A stretch of DNA of 41,523 nt from Methanobacteriota archaeon (GTDB taxonomy: Archaea; Thermoplasmatota; Poseidoniia; Poseidoniales; Poseidoniaceae): the NCBI GenBank assembly GCA_018659375.1, contig JABJMO010000012.1:1-41523 (forward strand), written 5' to 3'. The notes beneath the pieces were generated by a model, which worked only from the letters and a program-made list of their open reading frames with translations, was not told the origin of the DNA and searched no databases. Positions 13,401 to 20,500 of the stretch are shown piece by piece. Every line of letters starts with the position of its first letter. Position 1 is the first letter of the stretch. Made by a program: the position numbers and the translations under genes.

Positions 13401-16400
13401 AGACCAAGAATAACTACCACTGGAGGTGTATCCAAATGAACAAGTAGACGATGTACATTGAGAGGATACATAATTGCTCGGGACTTGATAAGCGGATCTC
13501 GAAAAGGAATAGTATGTTCTACCTAGATTATAGATTGCACCAGTAGCAGTATCTTCTACAGTAACACCTTGTTCGGTATTACAGCAACCACCGTCATAGT
13601 AACCGATCCTTCCTACATCGCCCGCAGCGATAGTGATTGGACCGACAAGTCCACCAGCACCGCCCATACCGGAAGAAATCAAGCTTCTTACTGGTGTTGC
13701 ACCTACTGGAGTGACAATGTTAGAAGTGAAACTAGACATTGAATTTACATCAGGAAGAGCAGAATCCAAAGGATTTGATAATCCTGTTCCACTTCCTGCG
13801 ATAGCCCATGCGTTGTTCACATTATCATAAACGAGAATTAGGTTTCCTGCACCGATTGCACGAGAGATTCCCAAAGGACCTCCAAAGTATGAGTCCAACT
13901 CTAAATTGTTAGCAGCCGCACCAGTACATCCGGTAACACCAGGCGAACAATCATTTGCTACCCCTTCCCAATTTACGTCCCAGTGTCCTGCTTGTTCGCC
14001 AAAACTGGTGTAGTAATCAATATCAAAGAAACAACTTCCTTGTCCATCAGTACCTGGGAATCCACCACCGCCGGGGAAACTGGTACCACAGTTATCCAAG
14101 CCAAATTCAAAGTGGAATTCACCAGAGTTAGTGTAGTAGGTCATTTGACGGTCTACATCAGCAGCATAATCAGCACTAGAGACACCAGTGTGAGGTTCAG
14201 CGCTTCTTATGTTATCCATGTAAGTGACTATTTTCATATCACTTCCATCAGTTGGAGCTGAATATTTATCGGCAATTGTGAATGTTAAGTCTGCTGAGCC
14301 AGCAACTGGGAATCTTCCTGGGTTTGGTGTTTGTGCAGGAATCTTAGTGTTGTCATTTGCTGCGGCATCGGTATATGTCCAGTAGTAATCGACTGTATCT
14401 CCTGCAGTTAGATCTCCTGTTAGAGCGCTAAAACCGCAAACTTGGTTTTTAGCGTTACAGGTTCCAGAAGAGGTTGCGGATACGGTTGTGTATGAGTTTC
14501 CGCCATCTACGCTGTAGTGGAGTGTAGGACCTGATGCTGTTGTTGTGTCGATTGGATTGTTAGTATCCATTAGCGATAAGAAAAGAGTCTTGGGTCCGTC
14601 AATGTAAGTTGTGAAACCAGTGTAATGTCCGTCGTACTCAACAGTAGGTGGAGTAGTGTCTGGAGTGGTGTCTTCTAATTCCACTACTAAGTAGAAATCG
14701 GAGAAGTAAGCTCCACCATCTAAGTTTCCGCTTACTGGTCCGTTAGGATTGTTTGCGCCGTTAGGGAACCCAAAGGCAAATTCAAGATATCCTGTGTTCT
14801 TGTAAGCGTCAACAAACATACCCATAGCGCCGGTATTACAATCTGTAACTGAGGTGCATAGTTGGACTGGAAGATTAGTTGCAGTAGATGAAGATATTTG
14901 GAAAGTACTAATTTGCTCGCTGCTCACCAAAGATACAAGTCTCATGCCTGATGGCGAGTTTTGGACGCCCAAACCGGCTGAACCTGCAGCGTCTATAATG
15001 ACTGATCCGCCAGAACCGACACCTGACCCATCGCCAAGTGTATCCCATACTAGAAGTTCATAGGTTCCGGGTGTTTGGAAGAGTACTGGGGCTGTAGGAT
15101 GCTCATAAGAGTTGTACAGAGTTGCCGGAATACAGGTAGTTCCTGTACACAAATCCCAGACATCGCTCCAGCCAGTTGTTCCAGCCAGACGATAATAGAT
15201 CACTGTTTCCTCTGCGTCTCCAGTGGCCTGACCAGTGGTAAAGGCCATGTAGGCTTCTTCCCCTGTTGCTAGATTAAATGTTGTTGTTGCTGCTTCTGTA
15301 CCTATGGGGGTACCACCAGCGCCAGCAGCAATTGCAGGTATGGATGGCGGAGGAGTGTAAGGTGTAAGCGTCATTGAATTTTCACCTGACCAACAATTCG
15401 ATGTCCCTGGACAGTCGTATGCTAATCTCATTTCGTCTCCACTTGCCACAGTTATGCTACCAGCAATCCCGTTGCTTCCAACAAACCCTGACTCAGATTG
15501 AACTGTTGTCCATGTAGTTGAACCGATAGTACGGGTTTCAAAATGAATTGCAGCCCCGCCGTCTAGGCTATCGCCGGCTGAATCTGAAATCAGGTAGTTG
15601 TATGTAGCACTAGAGAATATTCCACCATTCTCTTCTGGACCAGATGCTGAACCAGATGAACCTACACCAATCCAGTCGTATGAATTACCGTATTGACAAG
15701 AAGTCATGTCTGAAGTCAAATCATATATGTAATTATTAACGGAACATTCGTAGTGGTATTCGAAATTTCCTGTACCCCATGTTGGGTGGAAATCGGCGAA
15801 GGTGTAGGTTGTTGGTGCACCCGGAGCAGGCGGTGGCGGAGTATATGATTGAAGAGGATTGCCTGTACAGCCTGCTGGGTTTGCAAAGTTATTCAAATTG
15901 GCCTCTGAGCCATCAGGTAAAGTACCGCCACAATCTTCCATAATTTGTATAGAAGTGAATTCTGAGCCTGATTGAGACCAAATTCGGCTACTCCACGAAA
16001 TGTAAGCATTTACCTGTGCAACTGAAAGTCCGGTCCCTTGAGTGAAGGAAAAGTCGAACCATGGAGAGAATTCATGTTTTCCCGAACCATAGTCGTGCTC
16101 GTAACGGCCGTCTGTTTGAGTGAAACAATCAACATCTTCAACCACACATACATTGTAATTTCCTGGAGTTGTCAGTGTTGTTGCAGTGTTTGATCCTACC
16201 GATGGGTCGATTACCACAGGGAATAGTGTGGAATCATCCAGTAGCCAATCAGTGCTAACGGCAGTGATAAAATCGAGGTTTATTCCATCTTGGTTCATTT
16301 GAATGAAGTAAGTAGCGTCTGATTTAGATTCAGGTGTGACAATCTCAGAATCTTTAACGGATGGGGAACCGTCAATTGCTACAGGTGCTTGTATGAAAGC

Positions 16401-17339
16401 TACTATTTGACCCGTAACTGAATCTTTAATCAATAGCTCTGAATTATATTCAAAGACGCCATCATCAGCAGTAATTAGATGATCTCCTGCCCATAACTGA
16501 GTACCTTCTGGAAGGACCATGGTCTCCTTCAATCCGAACATACTTTCCATATGCTCGGCGTCTGCGGGCTTAATTGTTGATTCTTCAAGGAGCACCTCAA
16601 AGTCAGGAGTTAGACTATCAAGAACTAATTCTTGTTTGACTTGGTTTTCTGAAACATGATAAATCAAATCCATGTTTGAAGTCATTGGGTATGAAATACT
16701 TGAACCACCAATTTCAACAAACTCTGTTGGGGCTGTGAAGTATTCAGTGGAAATATCTTCCACTAAATTAGTCATTTGCCCTTTCATACCTGGCAGTTGA
16801 ACTTCTGATGGCAAGCCTGTTTTTACCATTACAGGCACTGGATTGATACCGGTTGATAATTCAGCATCACCGATGTGCATGGTTAGACCGTCATAAGCAT
16901 GAATCCCAAAGTAGACAGGAGTGTATATGTCTTCTACATAGAAGCCGTTATCCCAAGTCTTGATCGAAGTATCTAGGTCAACAAGTTGTCCCAAATGATT
17001 TTCATAGTGCATAGCTTTATTTGAGATTACAGAATTTAGTTTACCATCCTCATCAAGATATGTTTTACTATTTTCGGTCCTCATGCCGAGCATTTCATTT
17101 TCTTCTTCGAATCCAAATCGCTCGGCTTCAAAGTTGGTCATTGGACTTTCAACATCGGTTTTTACGGTGTTGTCAGTTTTAACGTCTTCAGTTTCAGAAT
17201 TTTCTGTAACTACGCTGTTGATGTCTGAGTTAGTAACCATTGCCGACCACGACATTAGCACCATCAAAACGCACAACAGAGCAGCAACTCCAATTCCGCC
17301 AAATACGCCATTATTTTTCTTATTGTTATATTCTTCCAT
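906..17339 (-). CDS. Giant modular surface protein with C-terminal archaeal pilin domain
   Basis: A single uninterrupted frame of 5477 residues, presumably a cell-surface adhesin or scaffold. Approximate layout: cytosolic Lys/Asn-rich start and membrane segment (13-35); a module resembling the N-terminal region of WapA/Rhs/DNRLRE proteins (about 85-460, with RTENSKTYLDEDG and FPVVIDPSV); Ig-like blocks and five D-x-x-GD-x-x-x-G loops (to about 1700 and again near 3900-4016); long right-handed beta-helix stretches (about 1870-3800 and 4080-4330, NosD/pectate-lyase style); a CBM9/DOMON-like patch beginning DGVSDDWFG (about 4383-4480); cadherin-like segments with VNDAP and VNDEP (about 4640-5060); a second membrane segment (about 5259-5280); then an archaeal type IV pilin N-terminal motif and head (5290-5477). 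The ATG start has GGGGGAA just upstream. Family assignments are from recognisable motifs only; the ligand is unknown. Confidence 0.9.
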   Translation of the reverse strand: MEEYNNKKNNGVFGGIGVAALLCVLMVLMSWSAMVTNSDINSVVTENSETEDVKTDNTVKTDVESPMTNFEAERFGFEEENEMLGMRTENSKTYLDEDGKLNSVISNKAMHYENHLGQLVDLDTSIKTWDNGFYVEDIYTPVYFGIHAYDGLTMHIGDAELSTGINPVPVMVKTGLPSEVQLPGMKGQMTNLVEDISTEYFTAPTEFVEIGGSSISYPMTSNMDLIYHVSENQVKQELVLDSLTPDFEVLLEESTIKPADAEHMESMFGLKETMVLPEGTQLWAGDHLITADDGVFEYNSELLIKDSVTGQIVAFIQAPVAIDGSPSVKDSEIVTPESKSDATYFIQMNQDGINLDFITAVSTDWLLDDSTLFPVVIDPSVGSNTATTLTTPGNYNVCVVEDVDCFTQTDGRYEHDYGSGKHEFSPWFDFSFTQGTGLSVAQVNAYISWSSRIWSQSGSEFTSIQIMEDCGGTLPDGSEANLNNFANPAGCTGNPLQSYTPPPPAPGAPTTYTFADFHPTWGTGNFEYHYECSVNNYIYDLTSDMTSCQYGNSYDWIGVGSSGSASGPEENGGIFSSATYNYLISDSAGDSLDGGAAIHFETRTIGSTTWTTVQSESGFVGSNGIAGSITVASGDEMRLAYDCPGTSNCWSGENSMTLTPYTPPPSIPAIAAGAGGTPIGTEAATTTFNLATGEEAYMAFTTGQATGDAEETVIYYRLAGTTGWSDVWDLCTGTTCIPATLYNSYEHPTAPVLFQTPGTYELLVWDTLGDGSGVGSGGSVIIDAAGSAGLGVQNSPSGMRLVSLVSSEQISTFQISSSTATNLPVQLCTSVTDCNTGAMGMFVDAYKNTGYLEFAFGFPNGANNPNGPVSGNLDGGAYFSDFYLVVELEDTTPDTTPPTVEYDGHYTGFTTYIDGPKTLFLSLMDTNNPIDTTTASGPTLHYSVDGGNSYTTVSATSSGTCNAKNQVCGFSALTGDLTAGDTVDYYWTYTDAAANDNTKIPAQTPNPGRFPVAGSADLTFTIADKYSAPTDGSDMKIVTYMDNIRSAEPHTGVSSADYAADVDRQMTYYTNSGEFHFEFGLDNCGTSFPGGGGFPGTDGQGSCFFDIDYYTSFGEQAGHWDVNWEGVANDCSPGVTGCTGAAANNLELDSYFGGPLGISRAIGAGNLILVYDNVNNAWAIAGSGTGLSNPLDSALPDVNSMSSFTSNIVTPVGATPVRSLISSGMGGAGGLVGPITIAAGDVGRIGYYDGGCCNTEQGVTVEDTATGAIYNLGRTYYSFSRSAYQVPSNYVSSQCTSSTCSFGYTSSGSYSWSNSLGSSVNNNLPNNGVLAAGTYNIYFWDTYGDSTDGNALYLETIAATSGFSSAPSGPYETNLYNGRSTSTTAYQAQSYVIDLSATSAPTLGTNSGFGGVPFGAGSGEFSMICVTTAGHIMFMDSALQCVPDATESSAGGQWQGFALGAGKTNFQYNGNGMLWQVRDVAPDPDINAPSIIGGVIGDSHSLDRTITAIISDTATYDTGLDVSPVPGVGPTLDLTVTSDTGVVTNSLVALQPVGDRNTCVETACEWTADITGLARGDSVSYFITSKDTYPPGANSVTSATTTFDVANPTNTLVVEWHEYAYSSSASQPCSMQVVMYDVTNEFEYHYDNNCYVDDIVGLVGVREDASNVLQVRNDPTSRYSTYTSNTEPGNPHMSNIRFTLDDSGEYVYEYFDLGMDFLPLASSSQTIPVRSTTFSNDNNCDSNADFASNGLYCAGNFDIPDDFDFEFYGDSYSGADSNNRIHVLGSGMLYFIDNGDTGTYRHETSWDSNGAMYDLDSTSTLFPDEMMSPWWSRETMDYCYSSGSRTCEGVWYRTLPFDGQGKTITADIVDDTVWYLIDSPIKVNPTSTDGYLSINADLTIQPGVEVIIGEDKGISFDGGLQADGSCAQFTALGSGSDRITFDVDTSLNANALWHGLAFTNDCGGQGETARHNFDMVDISNTNHAAIQAGSRPADPNGPSCGTAQQNCDIGEFVMQDVTYSNVDSAFSHGSGQGTVVTMSNFAVNNARSACFNFAENTFATLTGTAGSPSTMNGCNTGGYSWGGAVVNMPGSTSGELIMSYVDIVDSDVSLIRVDLQKVTISDVTATTTNNVNWNPDTSSTWNTENSGVSIALSHGANSEVMITNFDAQNYHHGWICAVGKMQLNNVNLGTGFANDHYFNINPHCGAITSTVGTYGADSVLDGFTVPELTIYRTFPGTANDIQVSGELKMSQFAVSGAPSDAIAITDSTVVGKFISDGCDANIEVLDSTFGQLDSFCPSAVGTSSISMVNSEIAHTSTNSALYLEKTNGIFVNVTVTSSTITASGPYLAYADFATDLFLIGVKHVDGTGASFDCADAGGKTADCFTGKTTLGFGVSVPEIYYGAFANSLAFRLGQDMSTTPPTSVQIPESGVTITASTLDSNGAEILPSRVIYKAVTGADGRTDEVAVITGDDDGNVYDSHIVRASGAAGAGEANPVLADGTPATDVEFIDGVLQTTIPLPSFETYTIGSYADVRLLSPPVTFDDSVMNCAWMASNTTFANAVDVNSGNYVFKGATMVLAGDMDIDGCTVELQGSKLIFREDSTAPINNPTLTISNLGTLLMTLDSDTGDLPKIYGEGNLDVVDVVIGVGGTLDMQSGTMKNFILGQGKAGQLEVPTGATLNMAGGAYLTASDLSTSGTNDFPMLNVNGGIVTVSNAFLAGSSNLGVGVALTNAGEISGDTFTVSNMLTGIDSNGGSLNLDGYTSTANSNGVVAQDGPKLPQVFTSAVLQGITSNYPFGNYGSVYGEIPGMNNCFIYHMYGCYDWEEYTVDLSSWVGQEDFIQPSMMINYGGTGFPTWSYHSTGGQYPYVALDNLMIKVTDISGNQYVIDGADDVGYYPYGTADAAVGSTLGTTTVGYQGGLGGIPFWDCNYLGTTLNPWRYGTNMYYNYYSSSVPSVGGLFGMSSNGYPDEFGFRVGVGDTPEPVSVSSRPLFTWGYDDPIDGRFGPGLGNINNAGTYHDTSTGATRPTGTNYEACLARASSSSTVGSNMLLEWPTLDLRDPSIDKVELQFDMWHRYTGSYANWNNNNNPDNVEVLARSGSNPANFGTYSEAVAGKGVTLVNSNIIDATVGVDLKGDTITVLNNVEIDNPVAYGVRTSGANNIYIDGLEIDDSSAGANPNYGFYTESTSSGKQSITNSDFNGLGTAVYLTNDVDTTISNSFISNGATGLKVGSQSSANHNFDTVTFNNNDIGIQADGTGSLTMVDVVLTSVTKDVNITDGNTVTFLDGIVDSTLVSVDSSSTGTFDRDRSYTALLSADGNPLVNTNVVMSSRDAATSTSGTTDGSGITEGLAFSVYDIDGTGTTDYSVLFNTYTLSSVAMVSYSWADITTNDADFRYIQTTPILSDGATDIGSGVNYEQFALTDPIDARICGSDSNHVVVAPCSGTLSSGSSRTYTNGMVEYSDIEGFNDGTSSLDLTGKAIMIDTGNLVLRDGVNYILDNAIVFDTGYTTEYGSMGITEWTTDVPYGVTITMNGGEINGLYPKTENGDVVGLIIGGLQGSGEGALNLDIDGVNLNNVVGFATGTGDRTFSSITGSYNTYVPSIVDIENSFINHYRGYYFYPTLYSDLDYCVRLSGTISATIAGNTFSDCTIGVSFFDSNWNSGGTTAVAHEQIGSDNVVIDGNTFVGSSGYNVMAWSGSDTDLTQITNNVMSCNTCIHVRYMDDTSVMPTISDNVFNGGRFGVYTDDTEFVTIDNNVFNNQENIAIRAQNGDFDASGNTINNPGTTAILADSLEKPGEIVESIVAGVNSPQPDDGVSYISWTSSCGGWGNGVGTGGPQCTSPDVTTTLGSGEEMIIRLHEGGSYISELRVNYKDPSGTLGQWNPGSEGDTSNVDGIPSGLIFNTPGVYFFNLEDIWGDGANGGGFEVIKSQTGAWSATGNTNPPQFWDPGVAGLLTTQPTSYSVGYAWSSNYADNGYSNTMDGVIIENNGADPIDYELIGIDTYGDGFDGGWIRAQTAPVGLWSVTTTGAPPQSGNTGGGIGTTVGQIGGYTTNTAYPVVEFTSGSSSTPLSVTLNAGDAMRFEIDCSSWCGELALQIQEAQAVDNSWDGPTISNNDINFDSVNNNPNAIGLDLTNCDVQDYAITTESNTIDIGQNAVVNNGCSWSDVGSTITGFDLSGSMGYNDDNTFNVDLSLDGTTISGFETGVYKAGGGALTITNGATITAGAGGMGVHTDGIDVSVIDATFDGGATGTGIMIENSNYAWLYPMDVSGFVGVHAIDSEILWDGGLTDASTSLLAENVRGTVQSITDTGGNQIDAQTNSRLTVIDFPLDETRMLVDTTSIVDEANWLDIDANHLGLEPTASVGLSIISDGDYTAYSSPVFEGTMVADGVSDDWFGNNVLNPSGYAMPGAIGGPMYLTNDAGNLFFGLDSITSAANDVYIYVDSNDMAGSTTGFNGVHTLPYAADYAVVVTSTSTDVYYYNNPTWVLDPTANAISVEGSYLEISVPVSSIGGTSADSMTIVATVQNVGTDDVTSVAPLQSTVGTGAETLTEGYELVMNKLDLADGTIDNEVLIHRSFEFSNVPTAANNYQVMVKTAAEARHTCQYDWATESSLVMSTSQTLTFDILRACPEITDLVVDVRVLEDSGTLTYDLSTFVDDEQDDEATMLWDVTADNMDAFASILTDFTDLTGASGTFTVTPINDQFGTVELTYEVVDSHGQTATKTIVYTVLNVNDAPVICDARIDADPDCDNGNVYLYADAAGNRFNSRDEGFTSYTKPLGKVANDTINSFIRDMANEQDPVDQVYTWDAAADCDQIGISLQTNVNGVDELVIVENQAWEEGGICDITLTLEDDGAENQQANPVVIPFSVTPVNDEPVIAVSGQVPSTDASNSFTGELNGNYRVTLVEDTTDSDALTFDLSAIKSDIDHVDADLTWVLEDTNTCTSSNYYSHSIVGDTLSFNLITDATTNAEPWEVDMLNNNGIHQTRTANGYCEMTLTLSDSVLEPSYMPNYTALSPNNYVQESVSVTLAIKVDNVVENVPDYYLDDAEGFDFNGVNNIMPGTWVPVDFSINAGGDDGAYTYDHLLKVTLQTDGHTEVQLPRLYTPPAFGTSLDIDDWEVYVTDQTTEVWVEVDVVTCNPGQVCTPASNSIQSDSPESHNAVQGNQVFGKWSEPGRIGESADGTQSNRRPAFEDKNWCNNLMTSNAAGTSVAWSEASQCGHTEQGYGGAILEDWQTGDDKLPVTVSTIGALSVASFAPSIIAVALTGLFVSALVFAGRRDDDEEEFMEETISDDESAVSPVIATILMVAITVVLSGVVYVWAAQLADTDTKGVPVVTFSAENVDTGSIETAHWKITIGQAQTVLATQAVEVTVAYINATGDPESQTINLASPLQVYGFSPSNSDSLVTFGDVVTLDGEEVISTFSTGDDIYVKTHLADGTPLVDATIRIIYNPPGDAEGATLKTYRGLSWNQAV

Positions 17340-17351
17340 TTGTCATTCCCC

Positions 17352-17367
17352 CATGCGGTACCGCATG
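17352..17367. promoter_or_regulatory. 16-bp perfect palindrome in the giant gene's leader
   Basis: CATGCGGTACCGCATG is a perfect 16-bp palindrome centred 20 bp upstream of the giant gene's ATG, next to the GGGGGAA ribosome-binding site. It could be an operator for a dimeric regulator or an RNA hairpin that shields the ribosome-binding site. The inner GGTACCG also occurs at a similar distance from the start of the neighbouring 1029-residue surface-protein gene (20678-20684). A weak TATA-like CATAAGG lies further upstream at about 17391-17397. Confidence 0.5.
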
Positions 17368-17463
17368 TAATGCCAACCACGATTTAATCCCCTTATGAGC
17401 ATTGGGGTGCATAAATTTTGATTCCAATACAAACTCTCACAATTACACTAAAAATAAATTGTT

Positions 17464-17510
17464 AAAAAAATAAAAAAAAACCGGAGAAAGGGCCGAAACC
17501 CTTCCCCCGG
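17464..17510 (-). terminator. Intrinsic-type terminator of the 1029-residue surface-protein gene
   Basis: As minus-strand RNA, CCGGGGGAAGGG pairs with CCCUUUCUCCGG over 12 positions (two G-U wobbles) around loop UUUCGG. The stem is followed immediately by nine U, one A and seven U. The wobbles are A-C mismatches on the opposite strand, which fixes the orientation. It lies 57 nt after the surface-protein stop and shares its core with the hairpin at 845-880. The stem and U-tract layout is like a bacterial intrinsic terminator; archaeal terminators often need only the U-tract. Confidence 0.8.
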
Positions 17511-17567
17511 CAATTATGCTAAATCCTCAGATTTAACGTGCTAAAAATACTCGTGATTTAGCTATAA

Positions 17568-20500
17568 TCAGTAATCCCATTCTTTGTCATCATCGTCTTC
17601 GCTTTCGCCTCTCGACAAAATGAATGCTCCAACAACAAATGCTACGACAACTACCGCGCCAATTACGCCCCAAGTCCAAGTTGGAACTCCACTGGATGCG
17701 TCGTTATCAGTCGTTGAACTTCCATCATCAGGATTGGTAGTGTCTTGTGCTCGATCATACAGTATCGAATCGGTTGAAGGTCCGTAAGCAACGTTCATTA
17801 CTACGTCATAAGGCACTATTCCGAAGTGTACCTGAGTGGTTTCGGCACTAGTGTACTTTGCGATTGTTGCTTCAGTCCCACTATCAATCATTGTACAAGC
17901 ATCAGCATCAATCAAAATTTGCATCTCAGAAGCACTAAACTCGCCACGATTGTAGCAAACGTACCAGCCATCAACATCTGCATCTTCTGATGATTCAGCC
18001 CATCGGACTACCCAGTTTTCACCAGACTCTTCAATGGTAACTGTAGTTGCTGTAACCATTGCGACTTCAGAGTCTGAAGTGACAGATACGCTTACAGCAG
18101 CACCACAGGAATACTGGTTGCACAACTGTGCTGAAACATCATAAACTTGGGCGTGAGTACCAGAGGCATAAGTTATTGATCTTGCATCTGTATCAACTCT
18201 GTCGTAGACAACCTCAGGCGTTGCACAATCGGCCGAATCTAAACAAACTGTCACTCTTACATTTTCACCGCTCAACATTGCCGAATAATTGTAAGCAATA
18301 GTTACGGCTCCACCTTTACCAGCTGTGGCAGTAAGTTGTGTAATGGTACCGGTAGGAGGTTCTGGTGTATCACATTCTTCAGCGATCAAGTAGAAATTAG
18401 TACCTGGAGATATCAGATCTGAACCAACTGGGAAGTCATATGTGTAACCTTGAGTGGTTGAATCAACCTCTGTACCATCACCATCGGCAAGTTGCACTAC
18501 AGAATTTCCTACTCCCATCCACATGTACATGACACCCATGTCATTAGGATAATGAACTGTAATTGAATGAGAAACTAATATCGACGAGTCATAGGTAGTA
18601 GATGGAGTAACTGTTACCGCACCTACTGGGACTGGGCTGTTTGCGCATGCGGCAGTTGTAACTGCATCCAATGGTCCGTCAGAAAATGTTACTCCCAAGC
18701 CAGAGGATTTTGTCGTAGTAGTGTAAATCGCAGCAAATCCATCAGCTAGTCCACTAGCAGTGAATACGTCTCTAGTTAATACATCAACCATTTCAGATTT
18801 CACATCACTGTCGTAATCATCCGATGCAGTCACCCTAACTTCTAGAGCAGGAACCATCGACACATCAAGCGTGAAGAAACATTCACCTGCTAGTGCAGCA
18901 TCTTCTTGGTCGCAATTCAATTCTTGCCCGCTTCCATCTGCCCAAGTGAACACGATTTTGTCGCCTTCAACGTCAAACGCTGTTGCGCTGATAGAAACAC
19001 GATTACCAACAATGAAATCGGCATCACCAAATTTAATTGTCAGGATTTGTGGTTTGAAGTTAACCACATCAACATCGTAAGAATAATCATTGTTTACAGA
19101 CACCATGTCGGAAGTTTTCTCATCAAGCATCATCAATGATTCATCATATTCACCTAACATGTTGAGTGTTGCTTCTACGATGTAACTTCCTTGACCAAAG
19201 GTGTATTGTACGCAAGCAAAACCAGACATTTCTGCATCTGTTCTTTCTGTTTGCTCACCCAAATATGTGTGAGTGTAATCAAACATATCAACACAAGAAT
19301 CTGCGAAGATATCCACTGACTGACTTGTTTCAGTATCGGTAATGGTAAATGTCACATTCCAATCATAAATCGGAGATAATGAGGTAGAGGTATGGGTAAC
19401 TTCTGCAACTAAGTCAAAAGTTCCAGTCGAAAGAGGTTCGTCGATCGATCCGCCAAGGAATCCGTATCTGTCAGAATCACCTGCATTCATATCATCTTCA
19501 TTTTCTTCTTCACCTTCACCTTGGTTGTCTTCAACTACCTGCAAATAAAAGTCTTGAAGAGTTATGTCATGGACAGTAGTTGCTGAACCAAATATTGAAT
19601 CAAAGTTGTTTCCACTGTACTCATCTTCTGAGTCAGCTCCAGCAATAAGTCGCTCACATGTAGATTCACTTGTGGCACAAGATTCCGAATCATACACGTA
19701 ATATGTCTCGATAGAGACACTCACTGAATACGTACCATCGGCAGGAGGAGTCAAGGTGTAAGTCTTGGAATCTGAGAATGTGTTCAAAGTTGAATAGTCC
19801 TCATCATGTCCAATAATCGACCTAAAGTCAGTAATTTGGTTTCCTGAACCGTCATCAGAAATGGTTACTGTTTTTGTGACCCCGTATGTTTCGACGATGA
19901 GATTTGAATTGTCAACCAGTCCACCGGTAATTTGTATAGACATGTTTGTGTTTCTAATATTCATGTTTGGGATGGACCCAACCATGCTTAGATCGACTTG
20001 GAAATCAACATCATCTACACCCTCAACATTTCCTGAAGTCGCAACTCCATTGGAATCAAGCCAAGTGATTCCAACTTGAATATCGTGGTAATCTTTTACC
20101 CCTACCTTGAACGAAATTTCATTGTTACCTGGGTCACCGAGAACCTGGGAAGTAACCTTCACTTCGACTATGTAAACACCTGAGGTAGGAGTCCATAATA
20201 TCTCTGCACCTGCAGTTGTGACAAGCGTGGACTCTCCTCCGTCTAAGTAAGCACCAGCGACCAAAACTGAATTTTGGCAAGAATTGGCACAAATTGCTTT
20301 GTCGTTTGCCCATTGTAAATCTGCTCCGCTTGTATCGGTTGCGATATCTGATCGTACACCGTTTTGGGTTGTGAAAACGGTCACAGTGTACTGCATGTTT
20401 GTTAAATCTCCATCACCACTATTGCGTAGATAAGCCTTGAAATTTACTGGTTCACCTGCTAAAATTTCGTTTGTTGCTTGTCCATCAACAAAAGTGGTTT

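Noticed and set aside
1230-17370. Many plus-strand open frames of 60-120 codons opposite the giant gene
   Set aside because: They lie inside a single coherent minus-strand protein with recognisable domains, have no family motifs, and arise from the antisense of Thr/Ser/Gly-rich coding.
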